From contig JAJDNF010000014.1 in the NCBI GenBank assembly GCA_022340805.1, positions 1-41,243 on the forward strand: DNA of 41,243 nucleotides. Reading direction: 5' to 3'. Made by a program: the position numbers and the translations under genes. Under the pieces are notes generated by a model. That model did no database searches. It was not told the DNA's origin and was given only the letters and a program-made list of their open reading frames with translations. Positions 21,334 to 29,330 of the stretch are shown in pieces; the stretch's first letter is position 1; the number at the start of each line of letters is the position of its first letter. The DNA comes from Chromatiaceae bacterium. GTDB lineage: Bacteria; Pseudomonadota; Gammaproteobacteria; Chromatiales; Chromatiaceae.

Positions 21334-22383
21334 GTGACATCGGCGAAGCCAGCCATCCTGGTCGTCAGGCTGAGCGCGATCGGCGATATCGTGATGGCGT
21401 CGCCGCTGATCCACGCCTTGCGCGAGCGCTATCCGCAGGCGTACATCGCCTGGCTGGTGCAGCCCGAATCCGCCGCGCTGCTGCGCGATCACCCCGAATT
21501 GGACGAGGTCATCGTCTGGCCGCGCGCCCAATGGCGGGATCTGTGGCGACAGCGTCACCTGCTGACCCTGTTCAGGACGGTGCGCGCTTTCCGCGCCGAA
21601 CTGCGCCGCCGCGGCTTCTCGCTGGCAATCGATCTGCAGGGCCTGATGAAGAGTGGCCTGCTGGCCTGGCTGTCCGGTGCTGCCACGCGCATCGGCCTGG
21701 GCTCGCGCGAGGGCAGCCAGCGACTGATGACCGAGGTACTGCCACGCGGCGGCGAGGCGGCGCTGATCGGCTCAGAGTATCGCTTCCTCGCGCAGCGGCT
21801 GGGTCTGCCGACGCACGATTTCCGCATGCGCATCGGCATCGGTGCGGCGGCCGAGACCGAGGCCGCACAGCTGCGCCAGGCACTGCCGGCAGGCGGTCGG
21901 TATGCGGTGATCTGCCCGTTCACCACGCGCCCGCAGAAGCACTGGTTCGTCGCGCACTGGCGTGCATTGATCGCGCAGATCAGCGCGGATCTCGGCATGC
22001 CGGTGGTGATGCTCGGCGGCCCCGGAGATGTCGATGCGGCGCGGGAGATCGCGCGCGGCGGTGATCTGGTCGACCTGGTCGGCCGCACCGACCTGCAGAC
22101 GGCCGCCGCGCTGATCCGCGACAGCAGCCTGCTGGTCGGCGTGGACACCGGCCTCACCCACATCGGCATCGCCTTCGACCGTCCGACGATCTGCCTGTTC
22201 GGTTCGACCCGCCCCTACCTGCGCAGTGATTCGCCGAACACCAGGGTGATCTACCACGCCCTGGACTGCTCTCCCTGCCGCCGCAATCCGACCTGCAACG
22301 GGGCCTTTACCTGCCTGCGCGAGATCTCCCCCGACGAGGTGATGGGTGAGGCGCAGCGGCTGCTGCAGGGAGGGCACGCATGA
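21334..22383 (+). CDS. Glycosyltransferase family 9, LPS heptosyltransferase-like
   Basis: 349 residues. The N-terminus ILVVRLSAIGDIVMASPLIHAL and the C-terminal motif LVGVDTGLTHIGIAFDRPTICLFGSTRP are hallmarks of ADP-heptose:LPS heptosyltransferases. The middle (AIDLQGLMKSGLLAWLSGA) resembles WaaC, while the end (CSPCRRNPTCNGAFTCLREI) resembles other family 9 members, so the acceptor (Kdo or heptose) cannot be assigned. It uses ADP-heptose, made by the HldE encoded four genes downstream. Start is GTG 21334 after AGGGGG; no upstream ATG fits. It opens a run of genes joined by four-base overlaps. Confidence 0.88.
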   Translation: MTSAKPAILVVRLSAIGDIVMASPLIHALRERYPQAYIAWLVQPESAALLRDHPELDEVIVWPRAQWRDLWRQRHLLTLFRTVRAFRAELRRRGFSLAIDLQGLMKSGLLAWLSGAATRIGLGSREGSQRLMTEVLPRGGEAALIGSEYRFLAQRLGLPTHDFRMRIGIGAAAETEAAQLRQALPAGGRYAVICPFTTRPQKHWFVAHWRALIAQISADLGMPVVMLGGPGDVDAAREIARGGDLVDLVGRTDLQTAAALIRDSSLLVGVDTGLTHIGIAFDRPTICLFGSTRPYLRSDSPNTRVIYHALDCSPCRRNPTCNGAFTCLREISPDEVMGEAQRLLQGGHA

Positions 22384-23471
22384 AGGTCCTGCACGTCGAG
22401 GCCGGCCTGCACCTGTACGGCGGCGCACAGCAGGTGATGTATCTGCTCGCCGGACTACAGCGCCAAGGCGTGCAGAACGTGCTGGTCTGCGCCCGGGGCA
22501 GCGCAATCGCCGAGCGGGCGGGTGGCGTCGCCGAGGTCGTCACGCTGCCGATGAAGGGTGATGTCGACGTCGGCCTGATCGGCCGGCTGCGCAGTGTCAT
22601 CGCCGCGCAGCACCCGGACCTGGTGCACCTGCACAGCCGCCGCGGCGCCGATCTGCTCGGCGGTCTCGCGGCGCGCCTCGCCGGGGTGCCGTGCGTGTTG
22701 TCGCGGCGCGTCGACAATCCCGAATCTCGCCTCTGGGTCGCGATCAAATACCGCCTGTTCGATCATGTGATCACAATCTCCGCGGGCATCCGCGAGGTAC
22801 TGCTGAGCGAGGGTCTGCCGGCGGACAAGGTCAGCTGCGTGCACAGCGCGGTGGATCAGCAGGCCTGGCAGCGGGGCTGCGATCGTGCGGCCTTCCTGCA
22901 TGAGTTCGACCTGTCGGAAGATGCATCGGTCGCCGGCATGATCGCCCAGTTCATCCCGCGCAAGGGCCATCTTCACCTGCTGGCCGCATTGCCGCAGGTA
23001 CTGCGCGAGCATGCCAGGCTGCGGGTCCTGCTGTTCGGACAGGGGCCCCTGCTGGCCGAGGTCAGATCGGCCATCGCGACGCAGGGCCTCGAAGGGTCGG
23101 TCAAGCTGGCCGGTTTTCGCGCCGACCTCGCGGACTGGCTCGGTTGCCTCGACCTGGTCGTGCATCCGGCCGAGATGGAGGGCCTGGGCGTGTCGCTGCT
23201 GCAGGCCGCGGCCGCCGGCCTGCCGATCATTGCCTCGCGTGCCGGTGGCATGCCCGAGATCGTCGAGCACGCCGTCAACGGCCTGTTGATCGACCCCGGC
23301 GACACTCAAGGCCTGGCCGACGCGATGAACCGCCTGCTCGACGATCCGGCGTTGCGCGCCGCGATGGGCCAACGCGGTCGCGAACGTGTTGCTGCGTATT
23401 TCTCGCTGCCGGCCATGGTCGACGGCAATCTCGCGGTCTACCGCCGGGTGTTGGAGAGACGCGGGTCATGA
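22380..23471 (+). CDS. Glycosyltransferase family 4
   Basis: 363 residues, two Rossmann-like domains (GT-B). The N-terminus MKVLHVEAGLHLYGGAQQVMYLLAGL has the acceptor-domain glycine loop. The C-terminal donor domain includes GMIAQFIPRKGHLHLLAALPQVL, LLFGQGPLLAEV, LDLVVHPAEMEGLGVSLLQAAAAGLPIIASRAGGMPEIV. The usual E-x7-E motif reads E-x7-Q here, the second Glu being replaced. It overlaps the heptosyltransferase gene by ATGA and the next gene likewise. Probably an LPS core or surface-glycan transferase; the sugar is not predictable. Confidence 0.85.
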   Translation: MKVLHVEAGLHLYGGAQQVMYLLAGLQRQGVQNVLVCARGSAIAERAGGVAEVVTLPMKGDVDVGLIGRLRSVIAAQHPDLVHLHSRRGADLLGGLAARLAGVPCVLSRRVDNPESRLWVAIKYRLFDHVITISAGIREVLLSEGLPADKVSCVHSAVDQQAWQRGCDRAAFLHEFDLSEDASVAGMIAQFIPRKGHLHLLAALPQVLREHARLRVLLFGQGPLLAEVRSAIATQGLEGSVKLAGFRADLADWLGCLDLVVHPAEMEGLGVSLLQAAAAGLPIIASRAGGMPEIVEHAVNGLLIDPGDTQGLADAMNRLLDDPALRAAMGQRGRERVAAYFSLPAMVDGNLAVYRRVLERRGS

Positions 23472-24544
23472 AGAGCCTGCACATCATCGGCAGCAAGCAG
23501 GTTGCCGGTGCCGAGCGCTGGTTCGTGCGCTTTCTGCGCGCGCTGCAGGCGCGCGGTCAGGATGTCCGCGCGGTCGTGCGGCGTGGCAGCGAGCTGGATG
23601 CAGACATCCTCGCCGGCCTGCCGTGCTCCGCATTGCCGCTGCGCACGGTGTGGGACCCCTGGTCGCGCGGCGAGGTCAGTCGCCTGATCGCGCGTGAGCA
23701 TCCGGCCATCGTGCAGACCTACATGGGGCGCGCGACCCGCCTGACCCATATCGATCCACGCAGCGGGATCGTGCATGTCTCGCGCCTGGGCGGCTATTAC
23801 AAGCTCGACGGCTACCGGCATGCGCACGCCTGGATAGGTAACACACGCGGTTTGTGCGACTACCTGGTGCGCGCCGGCTTCCCGCACGCGCGGGTGTTTC
23901 ATATCTACAACTTCGCCGAGCCGGTACGCCTGGTCGATCCGCAGGCGCTGCACGCGCTGCGCACGCGCCTGGCGGTGCAGCCGGATGACCTGCTGCTGCT
24001 CACCGCGGGGCGCTGCGTGCCGGTCAAGGGCCAGCGCTTCCTGCTCGACGCGCTCGGTCGTCTGCCTGCGTCGATCGCGGGCCGGCGCCTGCGTCTGGTG
24101 GTGCTCGGCGACGGGCCCCTGCTGCAGGATCTCAAGGCGCAGGCGCGCGCCGTCGGGATCGACCAACGGGTCATCTGGGCCGGCTGGCAGACCGATACGG
24201 CACCCTGGTATGCGCTGGCAGACCTGGTGGTGTTCCCGTCCCGCGAGGAAGAGACCCTGGGCAACGTGGTGCTGGAGGCCTGGGCCTACGAGCGGCCGCT
24301 GCTGACCACCTGGTTTCGCGGCGCGCGCGAGATCGCGAGCCACGGCGAGGATGCCTGGTGCGTGCCCTGCGATGACCCGGCCGCGCTGGCCGAGGGCCTG
24401 CGTGCGCTGGTCGGCGATGCCGCGCTGCAGCAGCAGCTGGTGGCGGGCGGCTGCGCCACACTGCAGCGCAATTTCAGCGAGCCTGCCGTCATGGCACAAT
24501 ACGACGCGCTCTATCGGCATCTGACGACGGCTGGTCCGCTTTGA
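23468..24544 (+). CDS. Glycosyltransferase family 4
   Basis: 358 residues, GT-B fold. It starts MKSLHIIGSKQVAGAERWFVRFLRAL, with the donor domain GRCVPVKGQRFLLDAL, VVLGDGPLLQDLKAQARAVG and ALADLVVFPSREEETLGNVVLEAWAYERPLLTTWF, where the E-x7-E motif is intact. Start ATG 23468 overlaps the preceding stop (ATGA); an in-frame start at 23144 would lie within the previous gene. The stop overlaps the TTG start of the deacetylase. Part of the core-assembly run between the heptosyltransferase and hldE. Confidence 0.86.
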   Translation: MKSLHIIGSKQVAGAERWFVRFLRALQARGQDVRAVVRRGSELDADILAGLPCSALPLRTVWDPWSRGEVSRLIAREHPAIVQTYMGRATRLTHIDPRSGIVHVSRLGGYYKLDGYRHAHAWIGNTRGLCDYLVRAGFPHARVFHIYNFAEPVRLVDPQALHALRTRLAVQPDDLLLLTAGRCVPVKGQRFLLDALGRLPASIAGRRLRLVVLGDGPLLQDLKAQARAVGIDQRVIWAGWQTDTAPWYALADLVVFPSREEETLGNVVLEAWAYERPLLTTWFRGAREIASHGEDAWCVPCDDPAALAEGLRALVGDAALQQQLVAGGCATLQRNFSEPAVMAQYDALYRHLTTAGPL

Positions 24545-25299
24545 ACAACGGCATCTCCATCCTGATGTACCACCAGGTCGGTGAGTTCGAGCCCATGCAC
24601 AGCCATCGTTCGACCTACTGCCACGTCAAGCGCTTTCGCGCGCAAATGGCCTGGCTGCACCGCCTCGGCTACCGGGTGCTACGCATGGACGAGGTGCTGG
24701 CGGCGCTGCAGGGCAGGATCCCGGTGCCGCCGCGCGCGGTGGCCCTGACCTTCGACGACGGCTACGAAAATTTTTACCAACATGCCTACCCGGTGCTCGC
24801 CGCTTATGACTTTCCGGCGATGGTCTACCTGATCAGCGAGCGCATCGGTCAGCCGGCACAGTGGTTCGCCGAAGACGGCCGTGCCACCCCGCCGCTGATG
24901 TCGGCCGGGCGCATCCGCCAGCTGCGCGATGCAGGGATCGATTTCGGTTCGCATGGCGCGCGGCATGTGAAGCTGGCCGAGGTCGATCCCGATGTGGCCC
25001 GCCGCGATATCCTCGACAGCCGCACGCAGCTGCAGGATCTGCTCGGCGACGAGGTGCGGCATTTCTGCTACCCCTACGGCAGCCACGATGCCGAGGTCGT
25101 GAACCTGGCGCGTGTGGCCGGCTATGCAACCGCGGTAACCTGCCAGCGTGGCGCCGCCACAGCCGAGTTCGACGCGTTGGCGCTGCCGCGCAAGGCGATC
25201 TCGTACGGCGACAGCCTGGCCGGCTTTTTCTGGAAAGTGATGATGAAAGACAAACCCAAGGGCGAGGCGGTGATCCTCGAGCCGATCCGCGGCGCATGA
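24541..25299 (+). CDS. Polysaccharide deacetylase family protein
   Basis: 252 residues with a NodB-homology domain (carbohydrate esterase 4). Metal and catalytic residues are visible: FDD at 71-73 (catalytic and metal-binding Asp), SHGARH giving His138 and His142, then FCYPYGSHDAEVVNLARVAGY. The N-terminal ILMYHQVG is typical of deacetylases in glycan clusters. No signal peptide, so a cytoplasmic deacetylation of a nucleotide- or lipid-linked sugar is implied. The start is TTG at 24541 in a TTGA overlap with the previous gene; no ATG fits before the conserved N-terminus. It overlaps hldE by ATGA. Confidence 0.88.
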   Translation: MNNGISILMYHQVGEFEPMHSHRSTYCHVKRFRAQMAWLHRLGYRVLRMDEVLAALQGRIPVPPRAVALTFDDGYENFYQHAYPVLAAYDFPAMVYLISERIGQPAQWFAEDGRATPPLMSAGRIRQLRDAGIDFGSHGARHVKLAEVDPDVARRDILDSRTQLQDLLGDEVRHFCYPYGSHDAEVVNLARVAGYATAVTCQRGAATAEFDALALPRKAISYGDSLAGFFWKVMMKDKPKGEAVILEPIRGA

Positions 25300-26720
25300 G
25301 CCTGCACCTGCCCGATTTTGCCGCGGCCCGCGTGCTGGTAGTCGGCGACGTGATGCTCGACCGCTACTGGTACGGCGACACCGGCCGCATCTCCCCCGAG
25401 GCGCCGGTGCCGGTGGTGCACGTCCAGCGCCGCGAGGAGCGCGCCGGCGGCGCCGGCAACGTCGCGATGAACATTGCTGCGCTGGGTGCGCGGGTGTCCC
25501 TGCTCGGGGTGGTCGGCAACGACGAACCGGCGATCATACTGCGGCAGCTGCTGCAGGCTGGCGGCTGTCGCAGCGAGCTGCTCGGCAGCGACGCCCACCC
25601 GACGATCAGCAAGCTGCGCATCATCAGCCGCCATCAGCAGCTGATCCGGCTCGACTTCGAGGACGACCTGGCGGCGTCCGAGCCGGGCGAGCTGCGCGCG
25701 CCCTATGCGGCCGCGCTGGACGGGGCCGACTGCGTGGTGTTGTCGGACTACGGCAAGGGTACGCTGCGCGACCCGGCACCGTTCATCGAGGTGGCCAGGC
25801 AGCGCGGCAAGACCGTGGTCGTCGATCCGAAGCGCCTCGACTTCACCGCCTACCGCGGCGCGAGCCTGGTGACGCCGAACATGAACGAGTTCCAGGCCGT
25901 GGTCGGCAGCTGCCGCGGTGAGGACGACATCGTCGAACGCGGCCGCAGGCTGATGGCCGAGAGCGGCATCGAGGGCCTGTTGATCACCCGCAGCGAGCGC
26001 GGCATGACCCTGCTGCTGCCTGAGCAGGCGCCAGTCAACCTGCCGGCGCGCGCGCGCGAGGTGTTCGACGTCACCGGTGCCGGTGACACCGTGGTCGCGG
26101 TGCTGGCGGCCGCGGCCGCTGCAGGCCTGCCGAGCGAACAGGCGGCGGTGCTGGCCAACCTCGCCGCGGGGATAGTGGTCGGCAAGCTGGGCACGGCCAC
26201 GGTCAGCCGTGAGGAGCTGGCCGAGGCGCTGGTCCCGGAGCACCTGCATCAACACGGCGTGGTCGGCGAGGCGATGCTGCAGCGCCTGGTACAGGAGGCC
26301 CGGGCGCGCGGCGAGCGTATCGTGATGACCAACGGTTGCTTTGACCTGCTGCACCCGGGCCACGTGGCCTATCTGGAGCAGGCAGCGGCACTCGGCGATC
26401 GCCTGGTGGTCGCGGTCAACGACGACGACTCGGTGCGCCGCCTCAAGGGTGCGGGCCGGCCGGTGAATCCGCTGGCCGGGCGCATGGCCGTGTTGGCCGG
26501 GCTGCGATCGGTCGACTGGGTGGTGTCGTTCAGCGAGGACACCCCCGAGCGCCTGATCTGCGCCACACTGCCCGACATCCTGGTCAAGGGCGGCGACTAT
26601 CGCCCGGAACAGATCGCCGGCGGCGACTGTGTGCGCCAGGCCGGCGGCGAGGTGGTGGTGCTGGGTTTTGTCGATGGTTGCTCGACCTCGTCGCTGATCG
26701 AGAGCATCCGCAAGGCCTGA
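25296..26720 (+). CDS. hldE: Bifunctional heptose-7-phosphate kinase / heptose-1-phosphate adenylyltransferase HldE
   Basis: 474 residues (477 in E. coli). The N-terminal PfkB-type kinase domain shows VVGDVMLDRYWYGDTGRISPEAPVPV, GGAGNVAMN and DVTGAGDT (GAGD at 261-264). The C-terminal cytidylyltransferase-like domain starts at MTNGCFDLLHPGHVAYL (NGCFDLLHPGH at 346-356) and ends ILVKGGDYRPEQIAGGD...SSLIESI. It phosphorylates D-glycero-D-manno-heptose-7-phosphate and adenylates the 1-phosphate, on the way to ADP-heptose. Start ATG 25296 overlaps the deacetylase stop. The heptosyltransferase upstream is the likely consumer. A 181-bp gap with no clear signal follows. Confidence 0.97.
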   Translation: MSLHLPDFAAARVLVVGDVMLDRYWYGDTGRISPEAPVPVVHVQRREERAGGAGNVAMNIAALGARVSLLGVVGNDEPAIILRQLLQAGGCRSELLGSDAHPTISKLRIISRHQQLIRLDFEDDLAASEPGELRAPYAAALDGADCVVLSDYGKGTLRDPAPFIEVARQRGKTVVVDPKRLDFTAYRGASLVTPNMNEFQAVVGSCRGEDDIVERGRRLMAESGIEGLLITRSERGMTLLLPEQAPVNLPARAREVFDVTGAGDTVVAVLAAAAAAGLPSEQAAVLANLAAGIVVGKLGTATVSREELAEALVPEHLHQHGVVGEAMLQRLVQEARARGERIVMTNGCFDLLHPGHVAYLEQAAALGDRLVVAVNDDDSVRRLKGAGRPVNPLAGRMAVLAGLRSVDWVVSFSEDTPERLICATLPDILVKGGDYRPEQIAGGDCVRQAGGEVVVLGFVDGCSTSSLIESIRKA

Positions 26721-26901
26721 ACCGCGGGCGGCATAGTGCGGGGCCTGGCATGGCGCCGCGGGCCTAGGTTGTTCGGGCAACGCTGGCCGCTACTGGCGGT
26801 GCCGGCTCGGCGGCCGCTCGTTGGCGGTGCGCCCGGACACCCGTCCAACCGCCTGGATGCGTTGCGGCGAGAGCCCCACCGCGACCTGACTGGAGGTGCG
26901 C

Positions 26902-28236
26902 ATGCGCAAAGCCGCCGACTCGGACCTGCAGGCCCCGTCGCCGTGGGTCGTCGGTCTCGGGACTGTCGGCCTGTTCGGTTTCGCGTCTTTCGCCTTTCTC
27001 GGCATTGCCGGGGCCAACCTCAGTATCGCGCTGATGCTCGTCGCCGTCGCATTCGACTGGCGCCGATTCTGGCGCAGTCTGCAGGGCGACCCGATCGTGC
27101 CGTTGCTGGCCTGGGCCACCTTTGCGGTGGCATTGAGCGCGGGCCTGCGCGCGTCGCAGTTTCCCGAGGAATGGGCCGACCAGCTGCGCGGCTTGCTGGA
27201 GGTCGTGCAGCTGTTCTTTTTCCTGCTGGTCGGCTGGTGGCTGCAGGGCCGCCAGCGGCTGATCTTTTGGGTGCTGACACTGGCACTGGCCAGCGTTACG
27301 GTCGCCATCTGGCGTGCGCTCGACGCGCACAGCCTGGCCGAACTTCTGGCGCTGCAAAGACCCCACTTCCTCTGGTCGATCAATGCCGTAGGCCAATACG
27401 CGGCATCCTGCCTGCTGGGGATGGCCTTGCTCACGCCGCGCTATTGGCGCTGGCTGGCCGACGCGCCGTGGCGTTGGCCGGGCAGGCTCGCCTGGCTGGC
27501 AGGCATGGGACTGGTCGGGGCGCTGGTCGTGTTGTCGCTGTCGCGCGGTGTTTGGCTGTCTCTGCTCATCGTCGCCGGCGGACTTGTGCTGTACACGGGA
27601 TGGACGCACCGGCACGATCGCGCGGCCGGGCGCCGCCTGATGCTCACCGCGCTGCTCGGTATGACGCTGTTGCTTGGTGCGCTGTCGTTCAGCGCTACGA
27701 TCCGGGAGCGTGTCGAGGCCATCGTTCAGCCCGTTGTTCAGCTTTGGGTGCTCGAGGGAGACGTGCGCGGGATGTCGGAAGAGTCGGGCCGCATCCGTGC
27801 CCAGCTGCTGGTGCTGGGGATGCGCAGCTGGCTGGAGGCCCCGTGGCTCGGCCATGGACCGCGCGCACCGCAGAAGATCATTCGCGATCACCGGGAACAG
27901 TTCGCGGCCTGGCAGCGCTACACCGACTTTCACAGTCTGCCGGTGGATTTCCTGGCCAGTTTCGGCGTGCTGGGCAGCCTGCCGTTGCTGATCACCTTTC
28001 TGCTGGTCCTGCGAGTGGCGCAGCGTGGCTACGCCGAAGGTCGCCTGGATCGCGACCTGTACCTCACGCTGGTGAGTCTGTTGGCGCTCGGGGCGCTGGC
28101 GCAGATGACGGACACACGCGTGCTGGACAGTCACGGGCGCTTCTATTCGATGTTATTGGCGGGTGCGGCCTACAGCTGGTGGCTGGTGTTGCGACCGGAC
28201 ACCGGCGGCGCGGCAAGACCCAGCGCCTCGAGGTAG
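26902..28236 (+). CDS. O-antigen ligase / Wzy-like polytopic membrane protein
   Basis: 444 residues with about ten or more hydrophobic segments, from FGFASFAFLGIAGANLSIALML to MLLAGAAYSWWLVL. A large hydrophilic stretch near residues 285-350 contains GHGPRAPQKIIRDHREQF and HSLPVDFLASFGVLG, the arrangement seen in the O-antigen ligase (WaaL/Wzy_C) family, which joins or polymerises glycans on the periplasmic face. Ligase and polymerase cannot be told apart from sequence alone. Start ATG 26902 has GGAGG at 26892-26896; a GTG at 26896 overlaps that site. The last 67 bases overlap the end of the convergent glycosyltransferase gene. Confidence 0.82.
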   Translation: MRKAADSDLQAPSPWVVGLGTVGLFGFASFAFLGIAGANLSIALMLVAVAFDWRRFWRSLQGDPIVPLLAWATFAVALSAGLRASQFPEEWADQLRGLLEVVQLFFFLLVGWWLQGRQRLIFWVLTLALASVTVAIWRALDAHSLAELLALQRPHFLWSINAVGQYAASCLLGMALLTPRYWRWLADAPWRWPGRLAWLAGMGLVGALVVLSLSRGVWLSLLIVAGGLVLYTGWTHRHDRAAGRRLMLTALLGMTLLLGALSFSATIRERVEAIVQPVVQLWVLEGDVRGMSEESGRIRAQLLVLGMRSWLEAPWLGHGPRAPQKIIRDHREQFAAWQRYTDFHSLPVDFLASFGVLGSLPLLITFLLVLRVAQRGYAEGRLDRDLYLTLVSLLALGALAQMTDTRVLDSHGRFYSMLLAGAAYSWWLVLRPDTGGAARPSASR

Positions 28237-29330
28237 GCCGATACGCTGTGCTCCAGGGTATAGGGCAGCACGGCCTCGGCCAGAAATGCCGTCGGCGGCG
28301 GGTTGCGCAGACTGGCCACGATGGCACCGGCGAGGGCGTCCGCGTCGTCCACAGGCACAAGGGCGCCGTATTTGCCGCCCTGCAGGATCTGGCTGGGGCC
28401 ACTCGGACAGTCGGTCGACACTGCCGCCGTCCCGCAGGCCAGGGCCTCGACCAGCACGTTGCCGAAGCCCTCCCAAAGCGACGAGAGCACAAACAGATCG
28501 GCATGCCGCATGTAGGGGTAGGGATTGACCTGGAACCCGGCCAGTTCGACGTCCTCGGTCACGCCGAGCTCGCTGGCCAGCCGCATCAGCTCGGCGCGCT
28601 GTTTGCCCTCGCCGAGAATCATCAGGTGCATCTCCATCTCGCGACGCGCCTTGGCGAACGCGCGCACCAACAGCGGAAAGTTCTTGATCCGGCTCAGGCG
28701 ACCCACCCCCAGTACCACGGGTGGCTGGCCCGCCTGCAGCCAGGGATGCTCCACCGGTGCACGTGACAGCGCATCGAGTTCAGGGGTGACCACCGGATTG
28801 GGCAGCACCGGCAGCTGGTCGAGCGGCCGGCGCAGGATTCTGCCCATGTCGCGTGCGACCCCCTCGGAGACGCAGAATACCTGGTCAGCGCGACCGAACA
28901 GCCGGCGGACCTGGCGATAGCGTCGCCAGCGCTGCCAGGGGCCGGCGCGGCGACCGCGCAGCTGGCCGGTGTAATCCAGGCTGGCCACCATGACCGAGCG
29001 TGGCGGCTTCTGCATGCTGCGGCACACCTCGCTTATCAGGCGGCAGTCCTCTTCCTTGGCGCTCAGCACGACGCCGGTGTTGCGTGCAAGCAGCAGGTCG
29101 GCAAGGCCCGCGCCGCGCTGTGCCGGCGACTCGCCGCGCAACCGTGATAGCCGGACGCCGGGCGTTGTCTCGAGCAGACCCTCGTCAGACACCTCGTGGA
29201 CATACAGGTCTGCGCTGATACCACGGTCTGCGAAGCCACGCGCCAGGTTCAGAAAGCAGCGCTCCACGCCGCCGTCCCCGAGGTGTTGCAACAGCAGCGC
29301 GATCCGCCCTTCGCGTCGATCCGCGTTCAT
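28170..29330 (-). CDS. Glycosyltransferase family 4
   Basis: 386 residues, GT-B fold. N-terminus IALLLQHLGDGGVERCFLNLARGFADRG; donor domain VLGVGRLSRIKNFPLLVRAFAKA, LMILGEGKQRAELMRLASELG and LFVLSSLWEGFGNVLVEALACGTAAVSTDCPSGPSQIL with intact E-x7-E. It is the last gene of the minus-strand run; its ATG at 29330 follows directly after the TAG stop of the previous gene with no spacer, implying coupling. Its C-terminal 22 codons overlap the ligase gene on the other strand. It is clearly related to the glycosyltransferase at 32656-33768. Confidence 0.87.
   Translation of the reverse strand: MNADRREGRIALLLQHLGDGGVERCFLNLARGFADRGISADLYVHEVSDEGLLETTPGVRLSRLRGESPAQRGAGLADLLLARNTGVVLSAKEEDCRLISEVCRSMQKPPRSVMVASLDYTGQLRGRRAGPWQRWRRYRQVRRLFGRADQVFCVSEGVARDMGRILRRPLDQLPVLPNPVVTPELDALSRAPVEHPWLQAGQPPVVLGVGRLSRIKNFPLLVRAFAKARREMEMHLMILGEGKQRAELMRLASELGVTEDVELAGFQVNPYPYMRHADLFVLSSLWEGFGNVLVEALACGTAAVSTDCPSGPSQILQGGKYGALVPVDDADALAGAIVASLRNPPPTAFLAEAVLPYTLEHSVSAYLEALGLAAPPVSGRNTSHQL

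Noticed and set aside
25122..26780. 552-codon minus-strand frame opposite hldE
   Set aside because: Antisense to a clear HldE; no recognisable motif.
26736..28766. 676-codon plus-strand frame over the ligase region and into the convergent gene
   Set aside because: Arginine/proline-rich out-of-frame reading of the ligase gene; the true frame encodes a normal membrane protein.
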